Shown one piece after another: positions 6,649-14,121 of a DNA stretch of 14,690 bases. A program made the position numbers and the translations under genes. The notes under the pieces were generated by a model. The model made no database searches and was not told the origin of the DNA. It was given only the letters and a program-made list of their open reading frames with translations. Location: positions 1-14,690 of the forward strand of contig JBBWZQ010000021.1 of the NCBI GenBank assembly GCA_039649115.1, given 5' to 3'. Origin of the DNA: DATEJJ01 sp039649115. GTDB lineage: Bacteria; Actinomycetota; Actinomycetes; Mycobacteriales; Micromonosporaceae. The stretch's first letter is position 1, and every line of letters begins with the position of its first letter.

Positions 6649-6876
6649 TCACGCCTTCTTGCGCCGGCGGGCGCCACCGCGCTGACGCAGCTGTACGCCG
6701 GACTCGGTCAGCACGCGGTGCACGAAACCGTACGAGCGGCCGGTGGAGGAAGCGAGTGCGCGGATGCTCTCCCCGGAGGTGTACCGCTTCACGAGATCCT
6801 TGGCGAGCGTCTGCCGCTCGGCCCCGACGATCCGGCGACCCTTTTCGGTGCTGGTGGTGGTGCCGGTGGCTGCCAT
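6649..6876 (-). CDS. Small helix-turn-helix protein (75 aa)
   Basis: A 75-residue basic protein with one helix-turn-helix at about 37-56 (SIRALASSTGRSYGFVHRVL), a flexible Thr/Ser N-terminus, and an Arg/Lys-rich tail ending RRRKKA. It resembles a small DNA-binding protein that I recall as widespread in actinobacteria; no function is established to my knowledge. The ATG at 6876 has GAGGA seven bases upstream, one of the clearest ribosome binding sites in the window. The enoyl-CoA hydratase-family gene follows on the same strand. A 24-bp inverted repeat lies 33 bases upstream and may be its operator. Confidence in a real coding gene is high, in DNA binding good, in its target none. Confidence 0.85.
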   Translation of the reverse strand: MAATGTTTSTEKGRRIVGAERQTLAKDLVKRYTSGESIRALASSTGRSYGFVHRVLTESGVQLRQRGGARRRKKA

Positions 6877-6908
6877 GTTGATTCCTCACGTCCCTATTGA
6901 GCGGAGTT

Positions 6909-6932
6909 GGCGGTCCCACCTATTAGACCGCC
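6909..6932. promoter_or_regulatory. Inverted repeat upstream of the small HTH gene
   Basis: GGCGGTC (6909-6915) and GACCGCC (6926-6932) are perfect 7-bp arms around an AT-rich 10-base centre. On the minus strand the centre reads TAATAGGTGG, so the element could be a dyad operator over a -10-like TCTAAT, or a hairpin in the HTH gene leader. Half-sites 17 bases apart suit a dimeric regulator. Confidence 0.4.
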
Positions 6933-6971
6933 TTCGACGATCATGCGCTAGATATCAACGCGAAGCCAACC

Positions 6972-6989
6972 GACACGCACAGCCGTGTC
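6972..6989. promoter_or_regulatory. Short inverted repeat in the HTH/GT-C divergent region
   Basis: GACACG (6972-6977) and CGTGTC (6984-6989) are perfect 6-bp arms around six bases, 24 bases before the GT-C gene. A -10-like TACCGT (7000-7005) ends eight bases before that gene's GTG. The repeat would sit just upstream of the -10. Function is unproven. Confidence 0.3.
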
Positions 6990-7013
6990 AGCTACCCGAT
7001 ACCGTGATGCGCC

Positions 7014-8414
7014 GTGACCAACGATGCGGGAAAACCGGCTGCGGGCCACGGCCTCAGGGCAGTCCGACGGGTACGCGCGCGGGCCCAGTCCGGTTCCGCG
7101 CAGGCCCGGTACCGGATAAACGGCCGTGAATTGCGCGACCTACTGGGTTGGTTTGTGCTCGTCGCGATCGGCCTCGCACTCACCACATGGGCGGTGCACT
7201 CCGGTGCCCGACTGGGAACAGCCAGTGCACCGTTTCTCGGCCGGTACCGGTTGCAGCTTTCGCCATTGAGTCTGCTCGCCCCGGCGGTTGCCGCGGCGGT
7301 CCTGCTGGTGGGCCTGTCCGGCTGGTTCGACCGGGCCCGTTTCGGTGTGGTGCTGCTCGCCTCGTACCTGGCCGGGCTGGCCTGGGCGCTGTCGCTGGTG
7401 CTGGTGGACGGGCTCGCCGGGCTGACCAGGTCATTGCTGGATCCGGACAACTACCGTGCCGACCTGGCCGGCGTCGGCAACGACCTGCTCGGGTACCTGC
7501 GCACCTACGCCGCGCACACCGCGCACCACTCGCTGGCCGCGCGCGGGCACCCGCCCGGGCCGGTCCTGCTGCTCTGGGTGCTGAACCGGATCGGCATCCG
7601 CGACCAGCTCAGCCTCGGCCTGTTCATCACGGCGGCCGGGGTGGCGACGGTACCGCTGGTCCTGGCCGCGGTGCGCGGCGTGTGCGGGCAGGTACAGGCG
7701 CGCCGGTACGCACCGGTGCTGATCCTCGCGCCGTACGCCATCTGGGTGTCGGTCAGCATGGACGCGTTCGTCGCGGTCCTCGGCGCGGCGATGGTGGCCG
7801 CCGGGGTACGGGCCAGCGCGTCCACCAACCGCGGCATGCGCGCCGGCGGCTGGGCGCTGCTCGCCGGGCTGCTGCTCGGGGTCGCCGCACTCTTCTCCTA
7901 CTCCGCGGGCTGGCTCGGCCTGTCCCTGGTGTGCCTGTACTTCGCCCGGCGCCGCCCCCTGGTGAACGTCGGTACCGGCCTCGGCGCGCTGCTGCCGATC
8001 CTGCTCGTGGACCGGCTCGGCTTCTCCTGGCTGTCCGGGCTGGCGGCGGCGCGGATGGACTTCCAGGCCCGGGTGGAGCCGTACCGCTCGCCGCTGTGGT
8101 GGAGCGCGATCAGTGTGGTCGCGCTGCTGCTGGCCACCGGCCCCGCGCTGTACGCGAGCCTGCGCAAGCTGCGCAACACCGCGGGCTGGCCGTTCCTCGC
8201 CGGCGCGGCCTGCGCCGTGTTGTTCTCGGTGTTCGCCGGCCTGGCCAGGGGTGGCGTGGAAAACGCCTGGCTGGCCTTCTTCCCGTGGCTGACCGTCGCG
8301 GCCGTGGCGCCGGAACGCCAGGCGGGGCCGGCGGTACCGAGCCCCCTGGTGCTCAGCGCGGCCGGCGCCCTGACCGCCGTGATCGTCGAGGCGGTACTGG
8401 CGACCCCGTGGTGA
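7014..8414 (+). CDS. Polytopic membrane protein, GT-C/GT39-like putative glycosyltransferase
   Basis: A 466-residue membrane protein with a basic cytosolic N-terminus (1-40) and about ten hydrophobic spans from residue 44 to 463. The motif HPPGPVLLLW (179-188) is typical of actinobacterial GT-C (GT39-like) proteins, which move a sugar from a polyprenyl-phosphate carrier onto an extracytoplasmic acceptor. The C-terminal loop GGVENAWLAFFPWL (413-426) sits where relatives, as I recall, carry GEVERIWLPF; the acidic Glu and the Arg are changed here. An acidic residue after the first span, expected in active GT-C enzymes, is not obvious. It may be a diverged or inactive member. The GTG start lacks a ribosome binding site. 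The gene ends one base from the convergent ABC-F gene, leaving no room for a terminator between them. Confidence 0.75.
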   Translation: MTNDAGKPAAGHGLRAVRRVRARAQSGSAQARYRINGRELRDLLGWFVLVAIGLALTTWAVHSGARLGTASAPFLGRYRLQLSPLSLLAPAVAAAVLLVGLSGWFDRARFGVVLLASYLAGLAWALSLVLVDGLAGLTRSLLDPDNYRADLAGVGNDLLGYLRTYAAHTAHHSLAARGHPPGPVLLLWVLNRIGIRDQLSLGLFITAAGVATVPLVLAAVRGVCGQVQARRYAPVLILAPYAIWVSVSMDAFVAVLGAAMVAAGVRASASTNRGMRAGGWALLAGLLLGVAALFSYSAGWLGLSLVCLYFARRRPLVNVGTGLGALLPILLVDRLGFSWLSGLAAARMDFQARVEPYRSPLWWSAISVVALLLATGPALYASLRKLRNTAGWPFLAGAACAVLFSVFAGLARGGVENAWLAFFPWLTVAAVAPERQAGPAVPSPLVLSAAGALTAVIVEAVLATPW

Positions 8415-8415
8415 A

Positions 8416-10020
<1,605 letters not shown>

Positions 10021-10036
10021 GATTGGGATTGCCTCT

Positions 10037-10048
10037 CGATTCGAATCG
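10037..10048. promoter_or_regulatory. Perfect 12-bp palindrome at the ABC-F ribosome binding site
   Basis: CGATTCGAATCG is a perfect palindrome touching the GAGAGG of the ABC-F gene. In RNA it could fold into a small hairpin beside the ribosome binding site; in DNA it could bind a dimeric protein. Confidence 0.35.
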
Positions 10049-10068
10049 GCCTCATCAGGACATACATG

Positions 10069-10097
10069 GGAGCCGGCCGGGGATCCCGGTCGGCTCC
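10069..10097 (-). promoter_or_regulatory. Strong hairpin in the ABC-F leader (candidate attenuator)
   Basis: Arms 10069-10081 and 10085-10097 pair over 13 positions with a three-base loop; the only imperfect position is the 10076/10090 pair (A opposite C in the minus-strand RNA). It begins seven bases after the stop of the upstream ORF and about 50 bases before the ABC-F start. No T-tract follows on the minus strand, so it may act as an unusual terminator or an RNA switch. Flanking segments 10045-10051 and 10099-10105 are complementary over 7 bp and could form an enclosing stem. Confidence 0.5.
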
Positions 10098-10104
10098 GGG
10101 CCGA

Positions 10105-10125
10105 TCAGTCTTCGCAGAGAAGCAC
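10105..10125 (-). CDS. Leaderless upstream ORF of the ABC-F gene (MLLCED)
   Basis: A GTG at 10125 opens a six-codon ORF reading M-L-L-C-E-D then TGA. It sits seven bases downstream of a strong -10 box, so transcription should start at or next to the GTG and the ORF would be translated leaderlessly. An ATG nine bases earlier in the same frame overlaps the -10 box and would not be in the transcript. The ORF precedes a strong hairpin and then the ABC-F gene, the arrangement of a ribosome-sensing leader. The size makes chance occurrence possible; position and promoter are the support. Confidence 0.4.
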   Translation of the reverse strand: MLLCED

Positions 10126-10132
10126 GGCCGCC

Positions 10133-10138
10133 ATTCTA
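10133..10138 (-). promoter_or_regulatory. Strong -10 box for the ABC-F leader transcript
   Basis: On the minus strand the hexamer reads TAGAAT, a near-consensus sigma-70-type -10. It is seven bases before the upstream ORF start. No good -35 is found 16-19 bases further upstream. Confidence 0.5.
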
Positions 10139-10201
10139 CCCGGCGTCCGCCGGCCACCCGCCAGTGGATTACCCAACAAGATCATCGGGTATCCGCGGTG
10201 C

Positions 10202-11113
10202 ATGAGCCTCAATCCGGATGCGCAGATCGATACCTCGCAGGTGGAGGACACCCGGGGCAGCTCGGGCGGGGGTGGCTTCGGCCGACTGCCCATCCCGACG
10301 GGTCGGGGCGGCATCATCGGGCTCATCGCCACCGTGATCGTGCTGCTGGCCGGCGGCGGCTTCGCCGGCAGCCAGATGCTGGGCGGCGGGCAGCCGGGCA
10401 ACGGCAACCTCAACCAGGAGTGCGCCACCAGCAACCCGGACCGGTTGACCAACCTCGACTGCCGCAACGCGCTGTACATCAACTCGATCCAGGACTTCTG
10501 GCAGGACGAGCTGCCGAAGGCGTACGGCATGGCGTACCAGAAGGCGGGCACGGAGTTCTTCTCGGGCCAGACGCAGACCGGCTGCGGGGCGGCGGACAGC
10601 GGCACCGGGCCGTTCTACTGCCCGGCGGACCGGAAGGTGCACATCGACCTGACGTTCTACCAGGAGCTGACCAACCGGTTCGGCGCGAAGGGCGAGTTCG
10701 CCCAGCCGTACGTGCTGGCCCACGAGTACGGCCACCATGTGCAGGATCTGGTCGGCACGATGGCCAAGGTGAACCGGGCGGAGCAGCAGGGCGGCAGCAG
10801 CGCCAACCGGTTCTCGGTGATGCTGGAGCTGCAGGCCGACTGCTTCGCCGGGGTCTGGGCCAAGCACGCCACCGAGACCACCGACGCCGCCGGCCACAAG
10901 ATCTTCACGGCGGTCGCGGCACAGGACATCCAGGACGCGGTCAACGCGGCCGGCTCCGTCGGCGACGACGCCATCCAGCGCCAGGCCGGTCAGCAGGTCA
11001 ACCAGGACTCGTTCACGCACGGCTCGTCGGCGCAGCGCGAGCACTGGTTCACCCAGGGGTACCAGACCGGCGACCCCAAGGGCTGCGACACGTTCGCCGG
11101 CGCCCTTCCCTAG
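10202..11113 (+). CDS. YpfJ/KPN_02809-type neutral zinc metallopeptidase, membrane-anchored
   Basis: A 303-residue predicted zinc peptidase. A Gly-rich cytosolic N-terminus (1-36) is followed by one membrane span (37-59), so the catalytic domain should face outside. The zinc motif HEYGH (174-178) lies in VLAHEYGHHVQDL, and ELQADCFAG (209-217) supplies a likely third ligand, as in the Zn_peptidase family PF04228. Cysteines at 74, 87, 128 and 140 could form disulfides outside the cell. The N-terminal MxLNxxAxIDTSQVxD pattern supports the ATG at 10202, which has no ribosome binding site; TATCCG six bases upstream may be a -10. The gene is divergent from the ABC-F leader, and its stop overlaps the stop of convergent vapC. 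The substrate is unknown. Confidence 0.92.
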   Translation: MSLNPDAQIDTSQVEDTRGSSGGGGFGRLPIPTGRGGIIGLIATVIVLLAGGGFAGSQMLGGGQPGNGNLNQECATSNPDRLTNLDCRNALYINSIQDFWQDELPKAYGMAYQKAGTEFFSGQTQTGCGAADSGTGPFYCPADRKVHIDLTFYQELTNRFGAKGEFAQPYVLAHEYGHHVQDLVGTMAKVNRAEQQGGSSANRFSVMLELQADCFAGVWAKHATETTDAAGHKIFTAVAAQDIQDAVNAAGSVGDDAIQRQAGQQVNQDSFTHGSSAQREHWFTQGYQTGDPKGCDTFAGALP

Positions 11114-11523
11114 TTGGACCCGGGCGCGATGATGTCCACCGACGGGAAGTAGGTGCGGTAACGACGAGCGTCCCGGGTCAGCAGCCGATAGCCGGCGATG
11201 GCCGCGTGCGCCCCGATGTAGAAGTCGGGCAGCGGCGTCTCCTTGCCACCGCCTCGACGCCGGTAGTTCAGGAATGCCTTGCCCGCGAGGAAGCCGGCCT
11301 CATACGGCAGTTCGGCCCGGATGAACACCTCCGGTGGCACCGCGTCGTCGAGTTCCTCCACCGCGGCGAACCCGACCGACACCTCGGCATAGATCAGCGG
11401 GTTGATGGCGAGTCGGCCCTCATTCGCAGCCTCGGCGAGTGCTCGCTCAGACCAGGGCGACCAGCGCGAATCCTCGGTCGCGATGTCGAGCAACACGTTG
11501 CTGTCCACCAGAGTGACGGTCAC
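11110..11523 (-). CDS. vapC: VapC-type PIN-domain toxin ribonuclease
   Basis: A 137-residue PIN-domain nuclease, the toxin half of a type II toxin-antitoxin pair; such toxins cut tRNA, rRNA or mRNA using Mg2+. The acidic active-site residues are visible: Asp7 in VDSN, Glu47 in YAEV, Asp100 in LPDFYIGAHA, and Asp118 in LTRDARRY, so it should be active. The GTG start overlaps the antitoxin stop in a GTGA, giving translational coupling to the antitoxin gene and shared control. The ribosome binding site is inside the antitoxin gene. At the 3' end, the stop shares the CTAG at 11110-11113 with the convergent peptidase stop. The RNA target cannot be told from sequence. Confidence 0.9.
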   Translation of the reverse strand: MTVTLVDSNVLLDIATEDSRWSPWSERALAEAANEGRLAINPLIYAEVSVGFAAVEELDDAVPPEVFIRAELPYEAGFLAGKAFLNYRRRGGGKETPLPDFYIGAHAAIAGYRLLTRDARRYRTYFPSVDIIAPGSN

Positions 11524-11750
11524 TGTCGCCTCGTCAATGCCAGGATCTCGTCGGTGGTCATCCGGCTCCGGGCCCGCCCTCGCAGGCGCGCGACCACGCG
11601 GTCGCCCCGTGTCTGGTCCGGATGATCGGCGCGCTTGAGGCGAACGACGGTGTCCTCCACGACGAACTCCACCTCGGTGTCCGGCAGGAACCCGAAGCGT
11701 TCCCTGATCTCGGCCGGGATCGTGACCTGCCCCTTGGCGGTGACTCTCAT
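11520..11750 (-). CDS. vapB: AbrB/SpoVT-fold VapB-type antitoxin
   Basis: A 76-residue antitoxin. The N-terminal swapped-hairpin AbrB domain (1-45) begins MRVTAKGQVTIPAEIRERFG, the classic pattern, and binds DNA as a dimer. The C-terminal part ends with MTTDEILALTR (64-74), a stretch common in AbrB-type antitoxins paired with PIN toxins and likely to plug the VapC active site. The ATG has a strong GGAGG five bases upstream. Just upstream lies a 32-bp inverted repeat over the promoter, the expected operator for VapB-VapC autorepression. The gene follows acVLRF1 closely on the same strand, so some read-through from that gene is likely. Confidence 0.92.
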   Translation of the reverse strand: MRVTAKGQVTIPAEIRERFGFLPDTEVEFVVEDTVVRLKRADHPDQTRGDRVVARLRGRARSRMTTDEILALTRRQ

Positions 11751-11758
11751 GAAGTCCT

Positions 11759-11804
11759 CCTACGTAATACTTGTAAGAGTATTACGTAGGCCCCGGGCCG
11801 ACAA
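11759..11804 (-). promoter_or_regulatory. vapBC promoter and 32-bp inverted-repeat operator
   Basis: Arms CCTACGTAATACT (11759-11771) and AGTATTACGTAGG (11778-11790) are perfect 13-bp complements around six bases. On the minus strand, TTGTCG (11804-11799) and TACTCT (11781-11776) are 17 bases apart and make a good -35/-10 pair. The dyad covers the -10, the probable start site and reaches the antitoxin ribosome binding site. It also contains the stop codon of acVLRF1 (11782-11784), and the -35 lies in acVLRF1 coding sequence. Autorepression by VapBC is established for the family and inferred here. Confidence 0.75.
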
Positions 11805-12486
11805 CCTGGACTGGTTCAGACTGGTCGGGATCGACGAGCCGGATCCGGATCGCCCGGGACTGGGCCACGGCGGCCCGGAGTACGGCGAGCCTCGGCTCCG
11901 CTACCTCCAGGAACCGCTCCGACCGCGCGGCCGCGACGGCCCCCAGGCGCGGGTCGCACAGCACCGCGTCGACCGCCCGCCGGTCCCCGCCGGTGACCAC
12001 GGCCGCCAGCTCCCCCAACGCCGGCAGCAGCAGCTGGGCCGCGATGTCCGCGCCGTGCCGCGCGGCGGCCTTCGTCTGGTTGTCCCGCCGCCGGGCGAAG
12101 CGCTGCTGCGACCAGCCGCCCGCCGCGGTCCGGCCCTGCACGTAGCGGCTGTCCACTTTGGACGCCAGCAGCTCGTCGCCGTCCGCGATCCCCACCGCGA
12201 CACCGCCGCGCCGGGCCAGCAGGAGCCCGATCCGCCGGTCGGCCGCCGCGATCGAGAGGAACGCGGGCAGGTCCGCCGCGACCGGGGCGCCGGGCGGCGG
12301 GTACAGCTCGGCGAGGGTGTCGTCGAAGGCCCGCACCCGCAGGCACCCGCCGTGGGGATCGACCGCGTACGCGCCGTGCCGCTCGGTGAAGCCGGCCAGC
12401 CAGCGCGACAGGCGCGCCGGGTCCACCTCGACCCAGCGCCCGCCGCCCGCCGCCGGCCGCCCCGGCGCGCGCTCGTGTCCGGTCAC
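11782..12486 (-). CDS. acVLRF1 family peptidyl-tRNA hydrolase (release-factor-like)
   Basis: A 234-residue member of the actinobacterial VLRF1 family, relatives of eukaryotic Vms1/ANKZF1 and eRF1, which cut peptidyl-tRNA on stalled ribosomes. The key loop VQGRTAAGGWSQQRFARRR (116-134) contains the Gly-rich turn and Gln127 expected to play the role of the GGQ glutamine; the Arg-rich part would contact rRNA. The region before it (about 50-110) forms the conserved core, and 140-210 the C-terminal helices. The GTG at 12486 has GAGGGAGA just upstream. The 3' end overlaps the vapBC operator, and vapBC follows on the same strand. Three tandem 13-bp repeats lie just upstream. Family assignment is by remembered motif and is fairly sure; the biological role in bacteria is mostly inferred. 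Confidence 0.85.
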   Translation of the reverse strand: MTGHERAPGRPAAGGGRWVEVDPARLSRWLAGFTERHGAYAVDPHGGCLRVRAFDDTLAELYPPPGAPVAADLPAFLSIAAADRRIGLLLARRGGVAVGIADGDELLASKVDSRYVQGRTAAGGWSQQRFARRRDNQTKAAARHGADIAAQLLLPALGELAAVVTGGDRRAVDAVLCDPRLGAVAAARSERFLEVAEPRLAVLRAAVAQSRAIRIRLVDPDQSEPVQVVGPGPT

Positions 12487-12504
12487 TGTCTCCCTCGCTC
12501 CGCG

Positions 12505-12546
12505 CCGATGCCTCTTCAGGGCGATGCCTCAGGGCGATGCCTCAGG
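12505..12546. repeat. Three tandem copies of a 13-bp repeat before acVLRF1
   Basis: GCGATGCCTCAGG occurs exactly twice in tandem (12521-12533, 12534-12546), preceded by a related copy with a different first base and three extra bases, CCGATGCCTCTTCAGG (12505-12520). They lie between divergent acVLRF1 and AlkD-like genes, closest to acVLRF1 and in its leader or promoter. Each unit contains the near-palindrome CCTCAGG. They could be regulator sites or slippage. Confidence 0.8.
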
Positions 12547-12578
12547 GCGCCGCAACGCTCACCCGCCAACCGTAGTGC

Positions 12579-12584
12579 GATCCT
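12579..12584 (+). promoter_or_regulatory. Candidate -10 for a leaderless AlkD-like gene
   Basis: GATCCT fits nAnnnT and ends six bases before the ATG at 12591, which has no ribosome binding site. No convincing -35 is seen. Weak on its own. Confidence 0.3.
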
Positions 12585-12590
12585 GTCCCG

Positions 12591-13262
12591 ATGGATCTCG
12601 CCGCCACCATCCTGCACCGGCTGGTCGACGTGTTCGCCCCGGCGGGCGATCCGGCCCGGGCGGCCAGCATGTCGGCCTACATGCGCGACCAGTTCCCGTT
12701 CCTCGGCATCCCCGGACCGCGGCAGAAGTCGCTGGGCCGGGAGGTGCTGGCCGGGCTCCCGGCACCCGACGAGGCGGCCGTGCGCGCGGTGGCGCGGGGC
12801 TGCTGGGCGCTGCCCGAGCGGGAGTACCGGTACTTCGGGTGCGGGTACCTGCGCCGGTACGTGAAGGTCTGCTCACCGGACCTGGTACCCGCGGCACGGG
12901 AGCTGATCGTCACCGGGCCCTGGTGGGACACGGTGGACGTGCTGGCCGCGCACGTGGTCGGGCCGCTGGTGCTGCGGTACCCGCCGCTGGTGGCAACGAT
13001 GGACGCCTGGGTCGCCGGCGAGGACATCTGGCTGGCGCGCACCGCGCTGCTGCACCAGCTCACCTACAAGGGGCGCACCGACGCGGCCCGGCTCTTCGAC
13101 TACTGCCTGCGCCAGGCCGGTCACCGGGACTTCTTCATCCGCAAGGCGATCGGCTGGGCGCTGCGGGAGTACGCGTGGACCGAGCCGGCGGCGGTGCGGG
13201 AGTTCGTCGCCGGTGCCCCGCTGTCCGGCCTGTCCCGCCGTGAGGCCCTGAAGAACGTGTGA
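12591..13262 (+). CDS. AlkD-like DNA alkylation repair protein
   Basis: A 223-residue all-helical HEAT-like protein of the AlkC/AlkD DNA glycosylase family, which removes bulky or cationic alkylated bases such as N3- and N7-alkylpurines. Family patterns are YMRDQFPFLGI (30-40), the paired WWDTVD (111-116), Arg150 in WLARTALLHQL, and IGWALREYAW (187-196). By comparison with Bacillus cereus AlkD, Asp116, Arg150, Trp112 and Trp189 should line the catalytic cleft, so it looks functional. Length is normal for the family. The start has no ribosome binding site and is probably leaderless. The gene is divergent from acVLRF1 across the tandem repeats and converges on a HAD gene six bases away. No adaptive-response regulator is present nearby. 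Confidence 0.9.
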   Translation: MDLAATILHRLVDVFAPAGDPARAASMSAYMRDQFPFLGIPGPRQKSLGREVLAGLPAPDEAAVRAVARGCWALPEREYRYFGCGYLRRYVKVCSPDLVPAARELIVTGPWWDTVDVLAAHVVGPLVLRYPPLVATMDAWVAGEDIWLARTALLHQLTYKGRTDAARLFDYCLRQAGHRDFFIRKAIGWALREYAWTEPAAVREFVAGAPLSGLSRREALKNV

Positions 13263-13268
13263 CGAGCG

Positions 13269-14057
13269 TTACGCCCGGTGCCGGGCGGCACCGGCCGCCT
13301 CCCGGCCCAGCAGGGCGCGCAACTCGTCCGCGTCGGCCACCACGTAGTCCGGCCGGGCGGCCGGGGCGAGCAGGTCGTACTCGGTGCGGCTGGAGCGCAT
13401 GAGCACGGTGATCCCGACCCTGGCCCGCCGTCCGCACAGGACATCCCGGGACAGCGTGTCGCCCACGTACCAGGCCTGCTCCGGCGGCACGCCCAGCGCT
13501 CCGGTGGCGCGCAGGATCAGCTCCGGGTTGGGCTTGCGCACGCCGACCTCGTCGCTGTAGAGCTGCACGGCGAAGCGGTCGGCGAGCCCGGCGCGCTCCA
13601 GGAAGTCCCGGTGCGCGCTGCCGTACAGCGTGTTGCTGACCACGGCGAGCAGCGCGCCGCCCCGGGACACTTCGGCCAGCAGTTCCGCCACTCCGGGTCG
13701 CACCTGCCACGAGTGGTACAACTCACCGAGCCGGTGGCACAGTGTCTGAGCGTGACCGAGTACCACCTCCCGCGCGGCGGCCGGCCAGTCCGAGGCGACG
13801 AAGTCCGACCAGAACTGCTCGTGGCTCAGCTCGGTCGGCGCGTACGGCCGGCACATCGCGTCGCACCAGCGCCCGTACGCGGCCACGCCGGCGAGGAGAT
13901 CCGCGGTGACCGTGCCGATGGCCGGGGCGGCGGGCAGCCGGGACCGCAGCAGCGTGTGGATCGTCTCGGCGAGCATGTCGTGCCAGCCCGGACGGTGCTC
14001 GCCGTCCACGATGACGCCCCCGAAGTCGAGCAACAGCGCGCGCGGCACAGACGGCAT
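13269..14057 (-). CDS. HAD-superfamily hydrolase (second)
   Basis: A predicted cytosolic phosphatase of the HAD fold, 262 residues from the ATG at 14057. Motif I is LLDFGGVIVD, with nucleophile Asp11 but Gly13 in place of the usual second Asp, a variant seen in many HAD proteins. Motif II is VVSNT, motif III is the Lys of RKPNPELI, and motif IV is YVGDTLSRD with both acidic residues. A large helical cap lies between motifs I and II. The frame is open to a GTG at 14117, but the ATG at 14057 directly precedes the conserved strand and lies six bases after a -10-like CACGAT with TTGGCG 18 bases upstream, so a leaderless start is favoured. It shares only the fold, not close sequence, with the HAD gene at 1417. 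The substrate is unknown. Confidence 0.87.
   Translation of the reverse strand: MPSVPRALLLDFGGVIVDGEHRPGWHDMLAETIHTLLRSRLPAAPAIGTVTADLLAGVAAYGRWCDAMCRPYAPTELSHEQFWSDFVASDWPAAAREVVLGHAQTLCHRLGELYHSWQVRPGVAELLAEVSRGGALLAVVSNTLYGSAHRDFLERAGLADRFAVQLYSDEVGVRKPNPELILRATGALGVPPEQAWYVGDTLSRDVLCGRRARVGITVLMRSSRTEYDLLAPAARPDYVVADADELRALLGREAAGAARHRA
13275..13294 (+). terminator. Hairpin after the AlkD-like gene
   Basis: CCGGTGCC (13275-13282) and GGCACCGG (13287-13294) form a perfect 8-bp stem with a 4-base loop, 12 bases past the AlkD stop. It lies inside the last codons of the convergent HAD gene. No T-tract is present. Confidence 0.5.
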
Positions 14058-14063
14058 GCGGCC

Positions 14064-14093
14064 ATCGTGCACGGTTGGACGATCATCCGCCAA
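14064..14093 (-). promoter_or_regulatory. Candidate leaderless promoter of the second HAD gene
   Basis: On the minus strand TTGGCG (14093-14088) and CACGAT (14069-14064) are 18 bases apart, and the latter ends six bases before the ATG. The same -10 hexamer and gap occur before the TetR gene. This supports the inner start and transcription separate from the upstream transporter gene. Confidence 0.45.
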
Positions 14094-14121
14094 GTGACCG
14101 TAAGATTCGTTGATCACGCCA

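Noticed and set aside
11759..11790. Inverted repeat as an insertion-sequence end or attachment site
   Set aside because: It has no matching distant copy in the window and fits exactly over the vapBC promoter, so an operator explains it better.
12505..12546. CRISPR or mobile-element repeat
   Set aside because: The 13-bp units are directly abutting with no spacers, and no cas or transposase genes are near.
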